Source: Ctena decussata (lineage: Eukaryota; Mollusca; Bivalvia; Lucinida; Lucinidae). From it: a stretch of DNA of 64,000 nucleotides. The stretch lies in the NCBI GenBank assembly GCA_963989385.1, contig OZ022506.1:6551415-6615414 (forward strand), written 5' to 3'. The notes beneath the pieces are model-generated. The model made no database searches and was not told where the DNA came from. It saw nothing but the letters and a program-made list of their open reading frames with translations. Shown in pieces: positions 44,908-56,279 of this stretch. Both the position numbers and the translations under genes were made by a program. Position 1 is the stretch's first letter. Each line of letters opens with the position of its first letter.

Positions 44908-45458
44908 ATGCAAGCCGGTATGGAAATTGCCCTGAGCAATATCGAACGTCTACACGCTCAGTCGCAGGCCATGATGTCCCAAGCCAGCACGTCACCGTCA
45001 CTTAGCCACAGCAGTCCGGAGCCACAGGCCACGTCACCTATAGCCAGAATACCGAGTATGTCCGCGGTCCATGGTGCAATGCTCAACCATGGTCATGAAC
45101 TTTTAAGCAAACTTCACAAGACCTCTTACAGTTCACCACCGCCAATAGCTTGCAGTCCTGAGAACAACGTCTGTAAACTTATCAGTTACCGTAACGCCAA
45201 AATTGCCGCGTTTGTTGTTGACGGTAGAGAGTTGATCTGCCTCCCTCAGGCGTTTGAACTTTTCTTAAAGCACCTAGTTGGTGGCCTGCACACAGTGTAT
45301 ACGAAGCTAAAGAGACTTGACATCACACCTATAGTTTGTAACGTGGAACAGGTTCGAGTCTTGAGGGGACTGGGGGCAATACAGCCCGGCGTCAACAGAT
45401 GCAAGCTAATATCTTGTAAAGAATTCGACATACTGTATGATGACTGCACAAACTCCAG
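44908..45458 (+). CDS. dac: Dachshund transcriptional corepressor, first conserved exon (partial)
   Basis: Dachshund (DACH) is a nuclear Ski/Sno-family cofactor that acts with Eya, Six and Pax proteins in eye, limb and neural patterning. The exon gives 183 codons plus two bases. Residues 1-85 are S/P/Q/H-rich and low in complexity. Residues 86-183 form the DACHbox-N (Ski/Sno/Dac domain), with the family signatures CLPQAF at 111-116, KHLVGGLHTVYTKLKRL at 121-137 and RGLGAIQPGVNRCKLIS at 153-169. I chose the ATG at 44908 because an in-frame TGA lies at 44869; an upstream acceptor at 44895 leaves open an internal exon. The coding part stops at CAG|GTTAGA, where the family has an exon boundary by recall, and readthrough adds five residues and a stop. 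One difference: C170 replaces the Arg common in vertebrates. The DACHbox-C exon lies outside the window or was not seen. Confidence 0.95.
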
Positions 45459-45464
45459 GTTAGA
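45459..45464 (+). other. 5' splice donor of the Dachshund exon
   Basis: CAG|GTTAGA gives a donor in phase 2. It is off consensus (GTTAGA against GTAAGT). Its position immediately after the conserved DCTNS residues makes it the likely boundary. Confidence 0.75.
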
Positions 45465-46719
45465 CAATTTTTAACATTTGAAAATAAAAGATGCTATAAA
45501 ATGCAGGCATTGTTCATATATACTTGTAGAAATATCGTGCCAGTGAACTTCAGGGGAAAATGTGAGAAGAAAACAAAAACAAAAGAAGAAAATGAAAAAA
45601 AAAATAAAAAATAAATAAATAAAATAAACGAAAACAAAATTTATCGTTGCAGTATACCATAGTCTATGGTATGGTACAGTGAAGAATATGGTATGGTGCA
45701 GTGACAAAAAAAAACAAAAAAAAAAACACACACACACACACACACACACAAAAAAAAAACACAAACATTTTCCTCCATGAGGGTCACGGGTACGATACCA
45801 CCACCTTGATTTGATATATGACAGATTTTTTAGAGAATAGCAAAAATAAGAAAATATGTCCCTAGACTGTTTCACTGCTATGTTGTATACAACATTGTAA
45901 GACTTTGAAAGAGTCTAATATGTCCCCAGTTTATCTTTACTTCATATGCTACATGTTGTATATCTAACCGCACAACATGATAAATGATAACGGTTGTTGT
46001 GGTTTTGGTTTTGCACCTTTGGTTTGGTAATTACTACCTACATGTGAGAATGAATTAATATCTTCATGAGATACTATGCATTATATGTGCCATGTATTAT
46101 CTGTATATTTATCTCTCTCTTAATTTGCATCATATGCATTGGTTGGTACATTGCCCCCTCTTAAAATTTTATTAAACCGTGTCTGCTATTTTTATTCCAA
46201 TGATGTGTTCCTTGATTCCAGCGATCCCTAATTAAAATTTATTCTATACTTACACCCATGAAAATGTCTTACACAATATAAATGCACATATAAGTTTTGG
46301 TAGATTTGTATAAGGTCTCCCAGTCCACCTTACATTTTTTTTCTCTTTTTTCTTCATAAAGAGACATTGAGAATATTTTTTTTGTTTTATACATGTATAG
46401 ATCCATATATAAGAAAGCAGCATTGAGTTAAACTGTTTCTTTTCAATTATTTATTCATTTGTCTGTCACTATGTAGTGACATATATTAAAATATTCATTC
46501 TTATCAGTTGTTCTACGAGTACATAAATTGGTCATAAATTGTTTGAAAAGAAATTAAATCTTTCAACCAAATATAAATTCTCGCATAGTTTATACTATTG
46601 TCATGAATGTCTTTTTATCACCTAATTAAAATAGATATTTTTTATTTAGCGCATCAAACTGTCATTATGACATTTGTATGACAGTTTCAAATACTCTTAC
46701 ACCAGGCATAATTTAAAAT
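45465..46719. other. putative Dachshund intron 1, start
   Basis: AT-rich and non-coding. It contains an A-rich tract (45575-45645) and (AC)n at 45727-45750. No other exon was seen. Confidence 0.5.
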
Positions 46720-46930
46720 AAGGAAAGGAGTGGAGTGGAATGTAATAAACGTGCAGAGATAATCTCTTCTACCTTGTTCTAATTATATGGGATGGTACTC
46801 AACAGAAAATAATTTGTTCCCTCTGAGGAAGCAAATTACTTCCTTTGTCCTGTAAGAGTTCAATTCCAGTGAAAAATAGATTAAGTCGTTGATTCCAACC
46901 CAGCCTTATTCCATTCTATGTTTTAAACTA
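46720..46930. repeat. dispersed repeat, second copy
   Basis: It matches 6240-6515 in GAGGAAGCAAATTACTTCC, CCTGTAAGAGTTC and TTCCATTCTATGTTTTAAAC. Confidence 0.5.
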
Positions 46931-47492
46931 TGCCCATACATCGCAGATCAAATGGACGAAATTTTAGTCAAGTTTATATTTTTTTTGTCCCACAAAATTT
47001 ATACTTATGGTCAGAAGTTAAGCACCGGTTCCATTTAAATTCAGTGTACTCGTATATTTAATTTCTTATACCTGCACAAGCCTAATACGAAAAGGCATTT
47101 TGATGGTACTTTGTACTTATATAAAAGTCAAAAGAGTGTTATCAAAAATGTTAAAGAAACACTGTCACATTATGCAGAAAGTGAAAATTGTTTTGAGGTA
47201 TAATTTGATAGCTCATTTAGAGAAATTATACAGTTTTCATAGCTGCTTAAGGTATGAAGCTCTTTCTTTTGAAATGAAAAAGGTTAGAACAATGAGATAT
47301 ATCCTTTTTGATACCCCCAGTGTCAAAATAATGTTACTTTCGCAGACTTACCGTGAAACTTTTAACCATGAAAGCGAGTCAAAAGAGTACTTTAAGTAGA
47401 TAAAGTGTCAATGTATAGTGTTCGTTTATGATGCCATGTCATTAGATATATGTTTTAAGAAGATTATTTACCTTATTTTTCTATATAAGAAA

Positions 47493-47519
47493 GTTGGGTT
47501 TCTCAAAGAGAAACCCAAC
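47493..47519. repeat. 27-bp perfect hairpin
   Basis: GTTGGGTTTCTC, three A, GAGAAACCCAAC. A perfect 12-bp stem with a three-base loop; no T-tract or other terminator context. Confidence 0.95.
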
Positions 47520-47626
47520 AGTTGCATATTCAAGAATTACATGTATCATCAAATAGACTCGGTATTCGGCGAAGGTCTGGCCCATTCACCTTTTCAAAAG
47601 AAACCTCACAGAAGGAAGGCACACTA

Positions 47627-47707
47627 AATTGAAACAACATTGACTGAACGTTAATACAATATTCGAACCTTCCAGCAACATTGATTCAACTGTGTGTGCT
47701 GACTGGG
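47627..47707. repeat. diverged TTGATTCAAC hairpin
   Basis: Degenerate member of the CCCACTGGGCACA family: ATTGAAACAACATTGACTG, then CAACATTGATTCAACTGTG and the end TGTGCTGACTGGG. Confidence 0.5.
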
Positions 47708-47980
47708 CTAAATATTTAGAAATAGAAAATACGGAATATACAACCTTGTTCATTTCTGTATGTGGAAACTTAGTATCATACATAAATTCCCCAAATTCAG
47801 CCAGTCACATTTTTCCACATTACGTTACCTGCTGTTGGCATTACTTACAGAACAATAAATTATTTATAATTATTATATTTTTTATATTTTATTTCATTTA
47901 TTTTTGCAAAATTCGATTGTCACAAGGGGAATTCCTTTAAGATACAAAAGCAGCTGCAAACAAACTTCATGTAGCTAAAC

Positions 47981-48372
47981 TTGTTGGTGTTGTCGAGTTG
48001 TGGCTTAACGTCCCAGTAAACAATATTTCAGTCATGTCGAGATGTTGCTTCTGACTTTGTAGGACTTTTACCCGACCTGAGATAAATGACAACCAGCAGA
48101 GCTCTAGATAAGAGGGGTATTTGATGATAATTGAGGGATAATTTTTTTTTATTTCTCATTGAAACCATATGTTGTGACCCCTCATCTGAACCGTCTCGTC
48201 GAGGCGGTTCAGATGAGGGGTCACAATATATGTTTTTATGTAGAAATAACAAAAATTATCCTTAATTATCTTCAAATACTCCCTCTTATCTAGAGCCCTG
48301 ACCCAGGTCCTGCTACATCTACTAGCAGCTTTGTTGCAGAGGCAACAAGCAGCCCATTTTATTGTACAGGGT
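47981..48372 (-). mobile_element. SINE, family 2, split by a foldback
   Basis: The SINE begins TTGTTGGTGTTGTCGAGTTG and runs through CAGTCATGTCGAGATG and CTTTTACCCGACCTG to GATAAATGACAACCAG. The foldback 48097-48300 then intervenes. The SINE resumes with ACCCAGGTCCTGCTACATCT and GTTGCAGAGGCAACAAGC. Comparison with 41608-41820 shows the break falls within contiguous SINE sequence, so the foldback inserted later. Confidence 0.85.
48097..48300. mobile_element. 204-bp foldback with hAT-like CAGRGCTC ends
   Basis: The ends CAGAGCTCTAGATAAGAGG and CCTCTTATCTAGAGCCCTG are inverted. Almost the whole element is a palindrome centred on CCGTCTCGTCGAGGCGG. CAGRG tips suit the hAT superfamily, whose copies leave 8-bp duplications. 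Here only ACCAG against ACCCAG is left, so the assignment is tentative. Confidence 0.85.
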
Positions 48373-48770
48373 CGCAAGCAGCCAAGATAAACCCAGAATG
48401 CATAATATAAGAAAACAGTGTTAGGTAAAAATATATGAAATATATGTTATTCTAACACAGTGCGCCTATAGAAGCAATGGAAAGTTTCCGTGTTTTATTC
48501 TGCAACAATTCACTGTCTCGGAGCGCGTGAGTCTAATTGCTGACGTCACTTGCATTACTGACGTAATTTTGTGACGTTTTGAGACGTTAGACGGTGTAAC
48601 GTCTCTTTTTCTTGCTAAACTCGCTATAAAAACGTACGTTTACCTTAGATACAGTTAAGAAAATTGGCGGGAGCATGAACGTGCTGGCAGGAAGGTTGGG
48701 GGAGTTTCAATGAAAAAAATAGTTTTCAGCGATTTTGAGCGTTAGACTCGAAATAGTTCAGCTTTAGCAT

Positions 48771-48899
48771 TGAATTGTTGATTAATAATTCACTGTTTGT
48801 CGGTCAGTTGTAAGTAGATATATCACTCGCGCTCCGCGCTCGTGATATGATCTACTTTACAACTGACCTCCAAACAGTGAATTATTACTCAACAATTCA
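48771..48899. repeat. 129-bp hairpin
   Basis: TGAATTGTTGATTAATAATT pairs with AATTATTACTCAACAATTCA. The stem goes on through CACTGTTTG and TCAGTTGTAAAGTAGAT-like arms to TCACTCGCGCTCCGCGCTCG. Confidence 0.85.
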
Positions 48900-48904
48900 C
48901 GGCT

Positions 48905-50160
48905 AGAGCTGATACATTTCTTAAACATAAATGGGAAAAACACACGTTTCTGAGAGAAATAAAGAAACTATATTTCTGAATTATAGCCAGAACTCACTCC
49001 TAGTAGCTCTACAAACAATATTGTCAAATGTAACATTAATAGTTATATTCAGTACATTTTACTGCGTGCAAATTTGACATTTGTAACCATATAGCCAGTA
49101 ATTTTCACATAATAAAAAGTTTCAAATTGAGGCACGCTCTCAGTCTGTCCTTAGCTACCCCTAAAATCACATATACCGGAAATATTTACTTTCGATTTAT
49201 ATGCGTACATGGGTTCAGCATTGGGCATGCAGCTTAGCTTCCATTTAATATTAATTTGATTGTATTCTGAGTGTTAACAGCCAGAAAATAGCATCGTTAT
49301 TTTAAGCTAAATATATAATAAAACTGTGAATGAATATGCTTAAACGAAAATTTTAAAATCGTCGCTATGTGTTGTTCAGCTGTAGCATAAATGTCTGATA
49401 AAACTGTTCAGTTACAACAGACATCTCGTATTTCCGCCGAAACTGTATTCGACGATCACATTTTCAAAATTACCCATCACAGAGTCTGAACTCAGTTCTA
49501 ACTTTGCGTCTTTGGTAACTTTGGAAAGGCTTACTTTAAACCCGGTTTTCAGTGGAATGGTACATTTAATATATGTGTATCCATATCGACTTCAGTTTCT
49601 TCCGGTGAGCTAACCCCAAAAGTCTGGTGATAGAGATGGTCAGAATTCACTCTTGTGCAAGTACATGTATACATTAACTGATGCGATTTGCCGGTCACAG
49701 CAGTCGCATATGTCAGGTGAGAGACATCTATACCAGAGAAAGCGTCCCAACCATATACTGCAACCTGCCCAGTAAGACGACATCTACGATCATCAGAAAG
49801 GATTGTCGAATGCAGCAAGAAGGTGTAAAGGACCAAACTAATCAAAGAAAATGGCAGCCAATCGCCGCTAGATTTTTCTTTTTTTCATGACATGGTCATC
49901 TTAGTTTTATTATGTCCTCAGAAACTTACACCTCAAGTCCTGGCAGACGCTGAACCCTCAGCTACGATACCAGAATCAACCACCAGCAGTGATGTAGAAA
50001 CTACTGCTACCTCAAAAAATAAGAAGTTGTTTTTCATTTATTTAATTAAACGCTTGCTACATTCGTTTTCTCAGAGGTAACACACTATTCTCAGTTGGGC
50101 TTAGCGTATGAAATAAAATCTAACCTTAGATTATTTAAAATCAGTTTTGTAACATTTTCC
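48905..50160. other. unannotated intronic stretch with an uncertain ORF
   Basis: A minus frame at 49549-49845 (98 codons, containing LSDDRRCRLTGQVAVYGW) has a fairly normal composition. On the plus strand TATGTCCTCAG at 49911-49921 looks like an acceptor followed by a 40-codon S/T-rich frame. I recognise neither and neither has a matching partner exon. Confidence 0.25.
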
Positions 50161-50179
50161 TATCTTTTGCATCGGCGTT

Positions 50180-50935
50180 TGGTTTTCTTCCTATATAAAA
50201 TGTCTATGTTCGAAAATGGACAATAACTCAACTGAAAAATTACGAAATATGCTCAAAAGTAAATTGGTTCATCTACGGCTTAGTCTGTAAACTGTATGCC
50301 AAATATAAAGATCCTAGCTTCAGTAGTTATTCAGATATTTTGCTCACAAGCTTGTTCCTATACAAAAAGCCTATATCCGAAAAGGGGAAATAACTCTACC
50401 GAAAATTTAAGGAAGAGGCTAAAATGTTAATCAGTTCATCAACACCTTGACTTGCAACTGTATGCCAAATATAAAGATCATCGCTTAAGGGGCTCTTGAG
50501 GATTTTTGTTCGCAAGCTTGTTCCTATACTCGGGAAATTCCTATATCCGAATACGGGAAATCACTATTTCGAAAATTTACGAAATATGTTCAAAAGCAAA
50601 TCAGTTCATCTACACTTTAATCTGTAACTGTGTGCCAAATATTAGCATGCTAGCTACGCGGTTCTTCAGATATTTTGGTCACAAGTTGTTCCTGTATAAA
50701 ATGCCTTTGTGTAAAAAGGGGGAAATAACTCAACCAAAAATCTGCGATGTACGCAAAAAAGTTAATCAGTTCATCTACACTTTAATTTAATCCAAACCTG
50801 CATGCTAAATATAAGGATCCTAGCTCATGCAGGTTGTCAACTATTTTGGTCATAAAGTTATTCCTATATAAAATGCCCGTGTTTGAAAATTGGGAACCCC
50901 TCAACGAAAAAATTACGAGATATGCTCAAAAGTGA
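50180..50935 (+). repeat. tandem repeat, about 167-bp unit, 4.5 copies
   Basis: TTCCTATA(T/C)AAAA-like starts recur at about 50187, 50355, 50518, 50686 and 50858. Each unit contains GGGGAAATAACTC, TCAGTTCATCTACACTTTA and CCAAATATAAAGATCCTAGC. Units differ by 20-30 percent. The length and divergence are like old bivalve satellites or internal tandem repeats of mobile elements. Confidence 0.88.
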
Positions 50936-50949
50936 ATTTTGAATATTCA

Positions 50950-51985
50950 AACTTCGACTTATGGATATTAGTATTTCTATTATTTGATATCTTTATATTG
51001 CTATCTGGATATCGCAAAATGAAAATGAATATTGGATATCCGTAAATTGACTGAATATTGGAATCTCAAAATCGATTAATGAAAATCTCAAAATAGCCAG
51101 TTAATAGTAAAACCAAATCATGTATCATGAAGAACCTGATCTTGGGATATCAAAAGCTCTATTTATGGATAATTTTTATTTGACAAATGGATATCAAATA
51201 CTCGTCTGAATTCAGGATATCTACACTTTATGACAAGCCCTTTTACTATTTAGTCTGTAAAATAGATATCTTATATACTAAATACGATATCATACTTCTC
51301 TGTTTGGATGTCTTATATAAATATAAGCTATCTACTTTGAAATGTAAGATACCTAATATATGATATAAGATATCTTATATCTTATACATGTTATTTAATT
51401 CAACATGTAAGACGTGTTATGTTAGTTATCTGCTGATTTGTATTAGATTTCTAATATGTTGTATCAGACAGCTCATATTATATATGACATCTGATATAAT
51501 ATATAAGATAACTCTTTGATGTCAGTATATAAGTTATCCTATAGAATATTTAAGATATCTTATATTCTAAATACGGTATCTGGTTTGTTGTCCATATTGT
51601 GTATATTTTTGAACGAAAAACGAGATTTTCTTTATGAAATAAGATATCATACACTTAATATGATATGGTATCGTGCATATTAAATCAACTCCATATATTA
51701 AATAGTGTATAAGATATCTTATATAGTACATAGTACATTAGATATCTTATATAATATTTAAGAGATCTTATTCTATATAATGTAAGTTGTGTTAACTGTT
51801 AAATTCAATATCTTTTAAATTATATCAGAGTTCTTACATGTTACATCAGATTTAACATATATAAGATGTCCTATATAATATGATAGAAAGTTGTTTAATT
51901 AAATTATATGAGGTATTTGATTTTACACACAGGATACCTTATATACTGAATAGTATAATAGTATATGATACTATATTTAATTAGA
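50950..51985. repeat. AT-rich tract of GATATCTTATATA words
   Basis: TAAGATATCTTATATA and close variants recur dozens of times without a fixed period. The sequence is rich in short palindromes (GATATC, TTATAA, ATATAT). Confidence 0.8.
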
Positions 51986-52009
51986 TTCTTCGACGTAAAC
52001 CGAACAACT

Positions 52010-52370
52010 AAGTGTCTGATGAACCATAGCAGAAGCAAGGTTGGTCGCGACCGCAAACCGGTTAAACTCCCCACCCCAACCCCCACCCCACCCCCACAAA
52101 CAGTTATTTCATTTCTGGCGTCCCAAGGCGGCAGTTCTGTTTTGGTTCTTCTTGTTTTTTTTTTATATTGTTGGTTGCTATATCTGTTATTGTGTTATTG
52201 ATATATTGTTTGTGATGTTAAGGCTAGCCCGGTGATCGCCTTCATGGGAAATGGCAGTCGCTGATGATGTCTTTGGTGGTGGCTAATTTTGTAATGTCTT
52301 TTTCCCACATGGTGTCTTGGGTGGGGCTGAATTGTTGCTGCCTATTTACTTTTACTACAGTTTATTAGAA
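52010..52370. other. GC-richer island inside the AT tract
   Basis: It contains CCCCACCCCAACCCCCACCC (52069-52088) and TGGTGGTGGCTAATTT. It interrupts the GATATC tract and may be a separate insertion, but I found no repeat ends or coding frame. Confidence 0.35.
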
Positions 52371-52374
52371 GTCA

Positions 52375-52735
52375 TATTCTTGAACGAATAAGGTATCTTC
52401 TGTAGGAAATAAGCTATCAAATATATATTTTTAAGATTGTTTAAGGTTGTTTATTAAATCGAATATCTTATAGATTATGTAGGATATCCCATACAGGTTT
52501 TAGATATCTAATATAATGTATGTCATATATATAAGCATAAGAGATATGTCATTGATATGCCACATTAGATATCTAATATCATTTGTAAGATATATTTCGG
52601 ATGAAATATCCTATATTACTTTTATGATGTATTAAATAAGATTTCTTATACATTCTTATATATAGATATCAGAATTTATTTAGCATATAAGGTATCTTTT
52701 GTTGTTGTTGTAAATAAGGTATATTCATTCCTATA
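52375..52735. repeat. AT-rich GATATC tract, second part
   Basis: Same word composition as 50950-51985 (AGGATATCCCATACAG, AGATATCTAATATAATG). Confidence 0.75.
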
Positions 52736-52739
52736 TCAG

Positions 52740-53030
52740 TTTTCTTTTTTATATCCCGTCAAACAAGTGGAGGGGTATAATGTTTACCCGCTGGCTCTCC
52801 GTGTATTCGCCCTTTCGTCGTACATACGTCTGTCTGTCCGTCCGTCCTTAGTTGAGCACTTCGTTTTCGTTCCATAACTTCAGTATTTGTTGACAAATTT
52901 TCTTCAAACCTGGCTTGGGAATACCTCGGTTGGGTTTGTTTAAGAGCAAATTTTGATGTATTGTACCAGAGGAATAGCCGTTTTCAATGTCTTAAAAATG
53001 CTTTTGGTCTCTATAAGCTAACTATCAACT
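52740..53030 (+). repeat. dispersed repeat starting CCCGTCAAACAAG
   Basis: It carries CCCGTCAAACAAGTGGAGGG, GTCTGTCTGTCCGTCCGTCC and GTTGAGCACTTCGTTTTCG. This composite resembles a repeat common in bivalve genomes, by recall. Only one copy is in the window. Confidence 0.4.
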
Positions 53031-53039
53031 TTGATATTG

Positions 53040-54580
53040 CTTGATGAAATTTCAAAGAAATGAGTGAAATTACATTAACGTTCTGGTACACGCAGAATTT
53101 ATCCAACGGGGATGTCTGCCCTTGCTACGCGGCTATATACATGTATTTGATCAGAAAAAGAAAATAAAACTCTTTAACATCAATGTTGCAGGGGATTTTT
53201 TCTGAAACTTGCAACAATCATCATAGTAATATAAGCTTCCTGTTATGATCGAATTTTTGTCGCCATGGGTATCTGCCACTGACGCGGTGTTATCCACGTG
53301 TACAACATCACGAAAATATCTATCATAATATACACTGTCTGGATCGAGATCCGGAACGTCCTTTTTAGGAAACGGAACATCCCACCAAATAGGGCGGACC
53401 GGTTTACACATGCTATGTTGATGCTTCGTTTTATCGAATTTTATGACTATGCAGCAGTCAAACTAGCCATATCAGCAAACGAGGAATGTATTTCTCCATA
53501 TCAAACAAGCAGTAATGTGGCGAAATCCGTTGACATTTTCGTGAATTTTGGCGAGACGTTCCGTTGACATTTTCCTGTACACAGACATATAATTTGTGTT
53601 GAACTAGCGAGTACGTTCCGGTGACAAATGCAAATGACACGGCAAATAAAAATGAATATTTCTCAAAAAAAAAAAAAAAAAAAAAAAAAACAGCCAAGAG
53701 ATTAAAACAACGTTTCTTAGGAAAGTCAAGAAAATATTTGGGTCACCACTAAAAGTTAAAACTGCACAATAACAGGCTTGAATAATATGCCAATACAAGC
53801 GAGCGTGTATACTTTGCACCACATCACTGCCTGTTTTATATGTAGAAATGTATTCTTCGATCGCTCATATGACTTGTTTGAATGATCCGTACGATATACA
53901 GTCAGATAACTCTATAAAACGAAGCACCTACCTAACTTGTGTAAACCGGTCCGCCATGTTTGGTGGTCTGTTCCGCATCCTAAAAAGGATTATCCGCATC
54001 ACGATCAAGACAGTGATATAAGATTTTTTGTGTATATTGATGTAATTTCGCAGAAATGATTGAAATAACAAGTTTTCAGTTACAAGCAGAATCGCGTCTT
54101 CCAGGGTTGTCTGCCCTTGCCATGGAGATATATACAATTATTAAATAAATAAAAGCTCTGTATAAAGTCAGAGTTTAAAGGGATTTTCCTGAAACTTGCA
54201 ACTAATAATCAAGGCAGTATGAGCTACCCTATATGATCATTTTTGCTCCACGGGTTATCTGCCTATAACAAAGAATTAAGCACATAAAATTATGATAAAA
54301 AATCTATACAAAATCAGAATTGAAGAGGATTTTTTCTGAAACTTGCAACAAACTATCCAAGTGTTATAAATGTTTGTGGTAGTCAAAATTTTGCACCAGG
54401 GTATATTTACTCTTGACACAGGGCTATATGTATATGCATGTACAAAATTACACCAAAAAAAAATGTTTAAAATGAAAAGTGAAAACGATTCTCCTGAAAC
54501 TTGCAACACATGGTCAAAGCAATAAAAACCTTAAGAGCTAGTCATAATATTTCACCCCCAAAGAGGTTATCTGCTTCCTG
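53040..54580. repeat. repeat-in-repeat region with CTGAAACTTGCAAC units
   Basis: A block of about 250 bp at 53040-53290 is repeated directly at 54030-54275 (GTCTGCCCTTGC, TTTTCTGAAACTTGCAAC, GGTATCTGCC or GGTTATCTGCC). Two more degenerate units of about 150 bp follow near 54328 and 54486. Between the direct copies sits the inverted-arm element 53303-54043. Confidence 0.75.
53303..54043. mobile_element. 740-bp element with about 140-bp inverted arms
   Basis: The left arm 53303-53446 (ACACTGTCTGGATCGAGATC, CCTTTTTAGGAAACGGAAC, GGCGGACCGGTTTACACA) is inverted at 53900-54043. The inside has a run of 24 A (53667-53690) and no ORF of note. Confidence 0.75.
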
Positions 54581-54684
54581 CCCAAGACTTATATTAAAAT
54601 TGTACAAAATTATGAAAAAAAAACACATCTATAAAATATAAAGAAATGCATCGTAGACGACTGCTTGATAACCCGCCACTGCAA

Positions 54685-55120
54685 ACCCATACGTTATATT
54701 CTATAAATGAGTTACCGTCATTTTGAATGTTAATGAAAATTAGATATGTATAGTTTCAGATATCTTTCATTCGAAATTAGATATCTTATGTATAAGATAT
54801 CAAAACGGATATTTTATTGTGTGATTTAAGATATCTTATTGAAAAACAAAAAATAAAAATATATGTTTAATTGTTAAATAAGATATCTAATATAGAATGT
54901 AAAAATATCTCTTTTAATATAGATACCTGATAAACATATTTTTTTTTTAGAAATCTCATGTACAGGATATTATCAAACATCTATTTAACAGGATAAATTG
55001 CCATAAATGGACTTACGGATATGGATGCAACATTCATCTTGAATTTTTGTTTGATGTCTAAAATTCGATAAAAGGTTATCCGAATAAAATCGAATTATGG
55101 ACATCGATAAATAGGGAATA
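54685..55120. repeat. AT-rich GATATC tract, third part
   Basis: Same words as 50950-51985: AGATATCTTATGTATAAG, TTAAGATATCTTATTG, AAATAAGATATCTAATATAG. Confidence 0.7.
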
Positions 55121-55124
55121 AACA

Positions 55125-56200
55125 GTAAAATGATAGCCCTATGAACATACATATTATGGAAATAAGTTCCAAGCTCATGGATGCCATTCCGACATAATTA
55201 ATCTACAAGTCTATGCAGCTGAATGATCACTGAGGTATTTTTCTGAGCGACTTTGATCCCATTTTCAATATCAAAATATTGTAGAAATAACTTATCTGCA
55301 TTCTATTTCTTGCTGACCATACTTAGTAGGACATACATACATGTATTCTGTTAAAAAAGATACTTCGACGTTTGTTAAATGTATTTTAGTAAAGCTATTT
55401 AAAACTTTTGCCTTTGACTCACCTCGACTTTGATGAGCGAACATCAACTAAAAGGTCAACATATTAAACAATAAAATGAAATTGGTGTGATTTACTGAAA
55501 TGTATTCCGGGCCAATAGCCAAGAATTTTTAAATTTAGCAACTCAAAACGCAAAGAAACAGTTTTCTCTTGTGACTGACCAATCTGCGCATATCTCTGCA
55601 TAAGTATAAGAGTTGAAAGCATTTATGTGAAAATGTTTGTGGTTTGGACCAATACTTGATTGCATCTGTACATGCGTGCTGCGTAATCTTTGCTTCGCTG
55701 TGTGGAATTGATCTATTTCGTCTGTATAACCAGCCAGCCAACCTCTTTTTCAAGTACAAAGAATACAACATTAATATCGTGTTTATTGCATATTTATGGG
55801 AAATGACAGTTAATTAATTTCTAAAGTGTTTTCACTATTGTTTAAATGTAATAAACCGTATTTATGTTAATATTGTCAAATGTTTATTTACAAGTCAAAT
55901 GAGACTGTAGTCAGATAATAATTGTAACAAGCTTGCCTGCATCCCATCAGTTTTATTATTTATTTCACTATGTAGTGTAATTTAAGGGCAAAAACGAAAA
56001 CACTTCAATACTTGTCTATGACAGTTCTTATTACCTTTCAGGCTTGCTCGTTCATCGTATAAGACACTTGTGACTCCCAACAATGTGGCACTTTTGTCAT
56101 TTAATCATGTGATATTCAGATCATCCTCATCGTTTACATGTACACCGGGTCTATACAAGCCCAATTGCTGGCTGTATGGTTTGGGCAAGTTTTCTAGACA
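55125..56200. other. unannotated intronic stretch
   Basis: Nothing recognised beyond AT-rich single-copy-looking sequence. Confidence 0.35.
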
Positions 56201-56205
56201 GCTGC

Positions 56206-56272
56206 GGTGACAAGTGAAGGCTATGATCAGACTGCACTCAAGTGCAGTCTGATCTGAGCCTTAGCTAGTCAC
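56206..56272. repeat. 67-bp hairpin
   Basis: GGTGAC...AGGCTATGATCAGACTGCACT pairs with AGTGCAGTCTGATCTGAGCCT...GTCACC. It is related in style to the GATCAGACTGCTCC hairpins. Confidence 0.85.
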
Positions 56273-56279
56273 CAGTGCC

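Noticed and set aside
47493..47519. Intrinsic transcription terminator
   Set aside because: There is no T-tract after the hairpin and the context is a eukaryotic intron.
49549..49845. Minus-strand 98-codon ORF as an exon
   Set aside because: Composition is plausible but I recognise no family, and no convincing acceptor and donor pair with a neighbouring exon was found.
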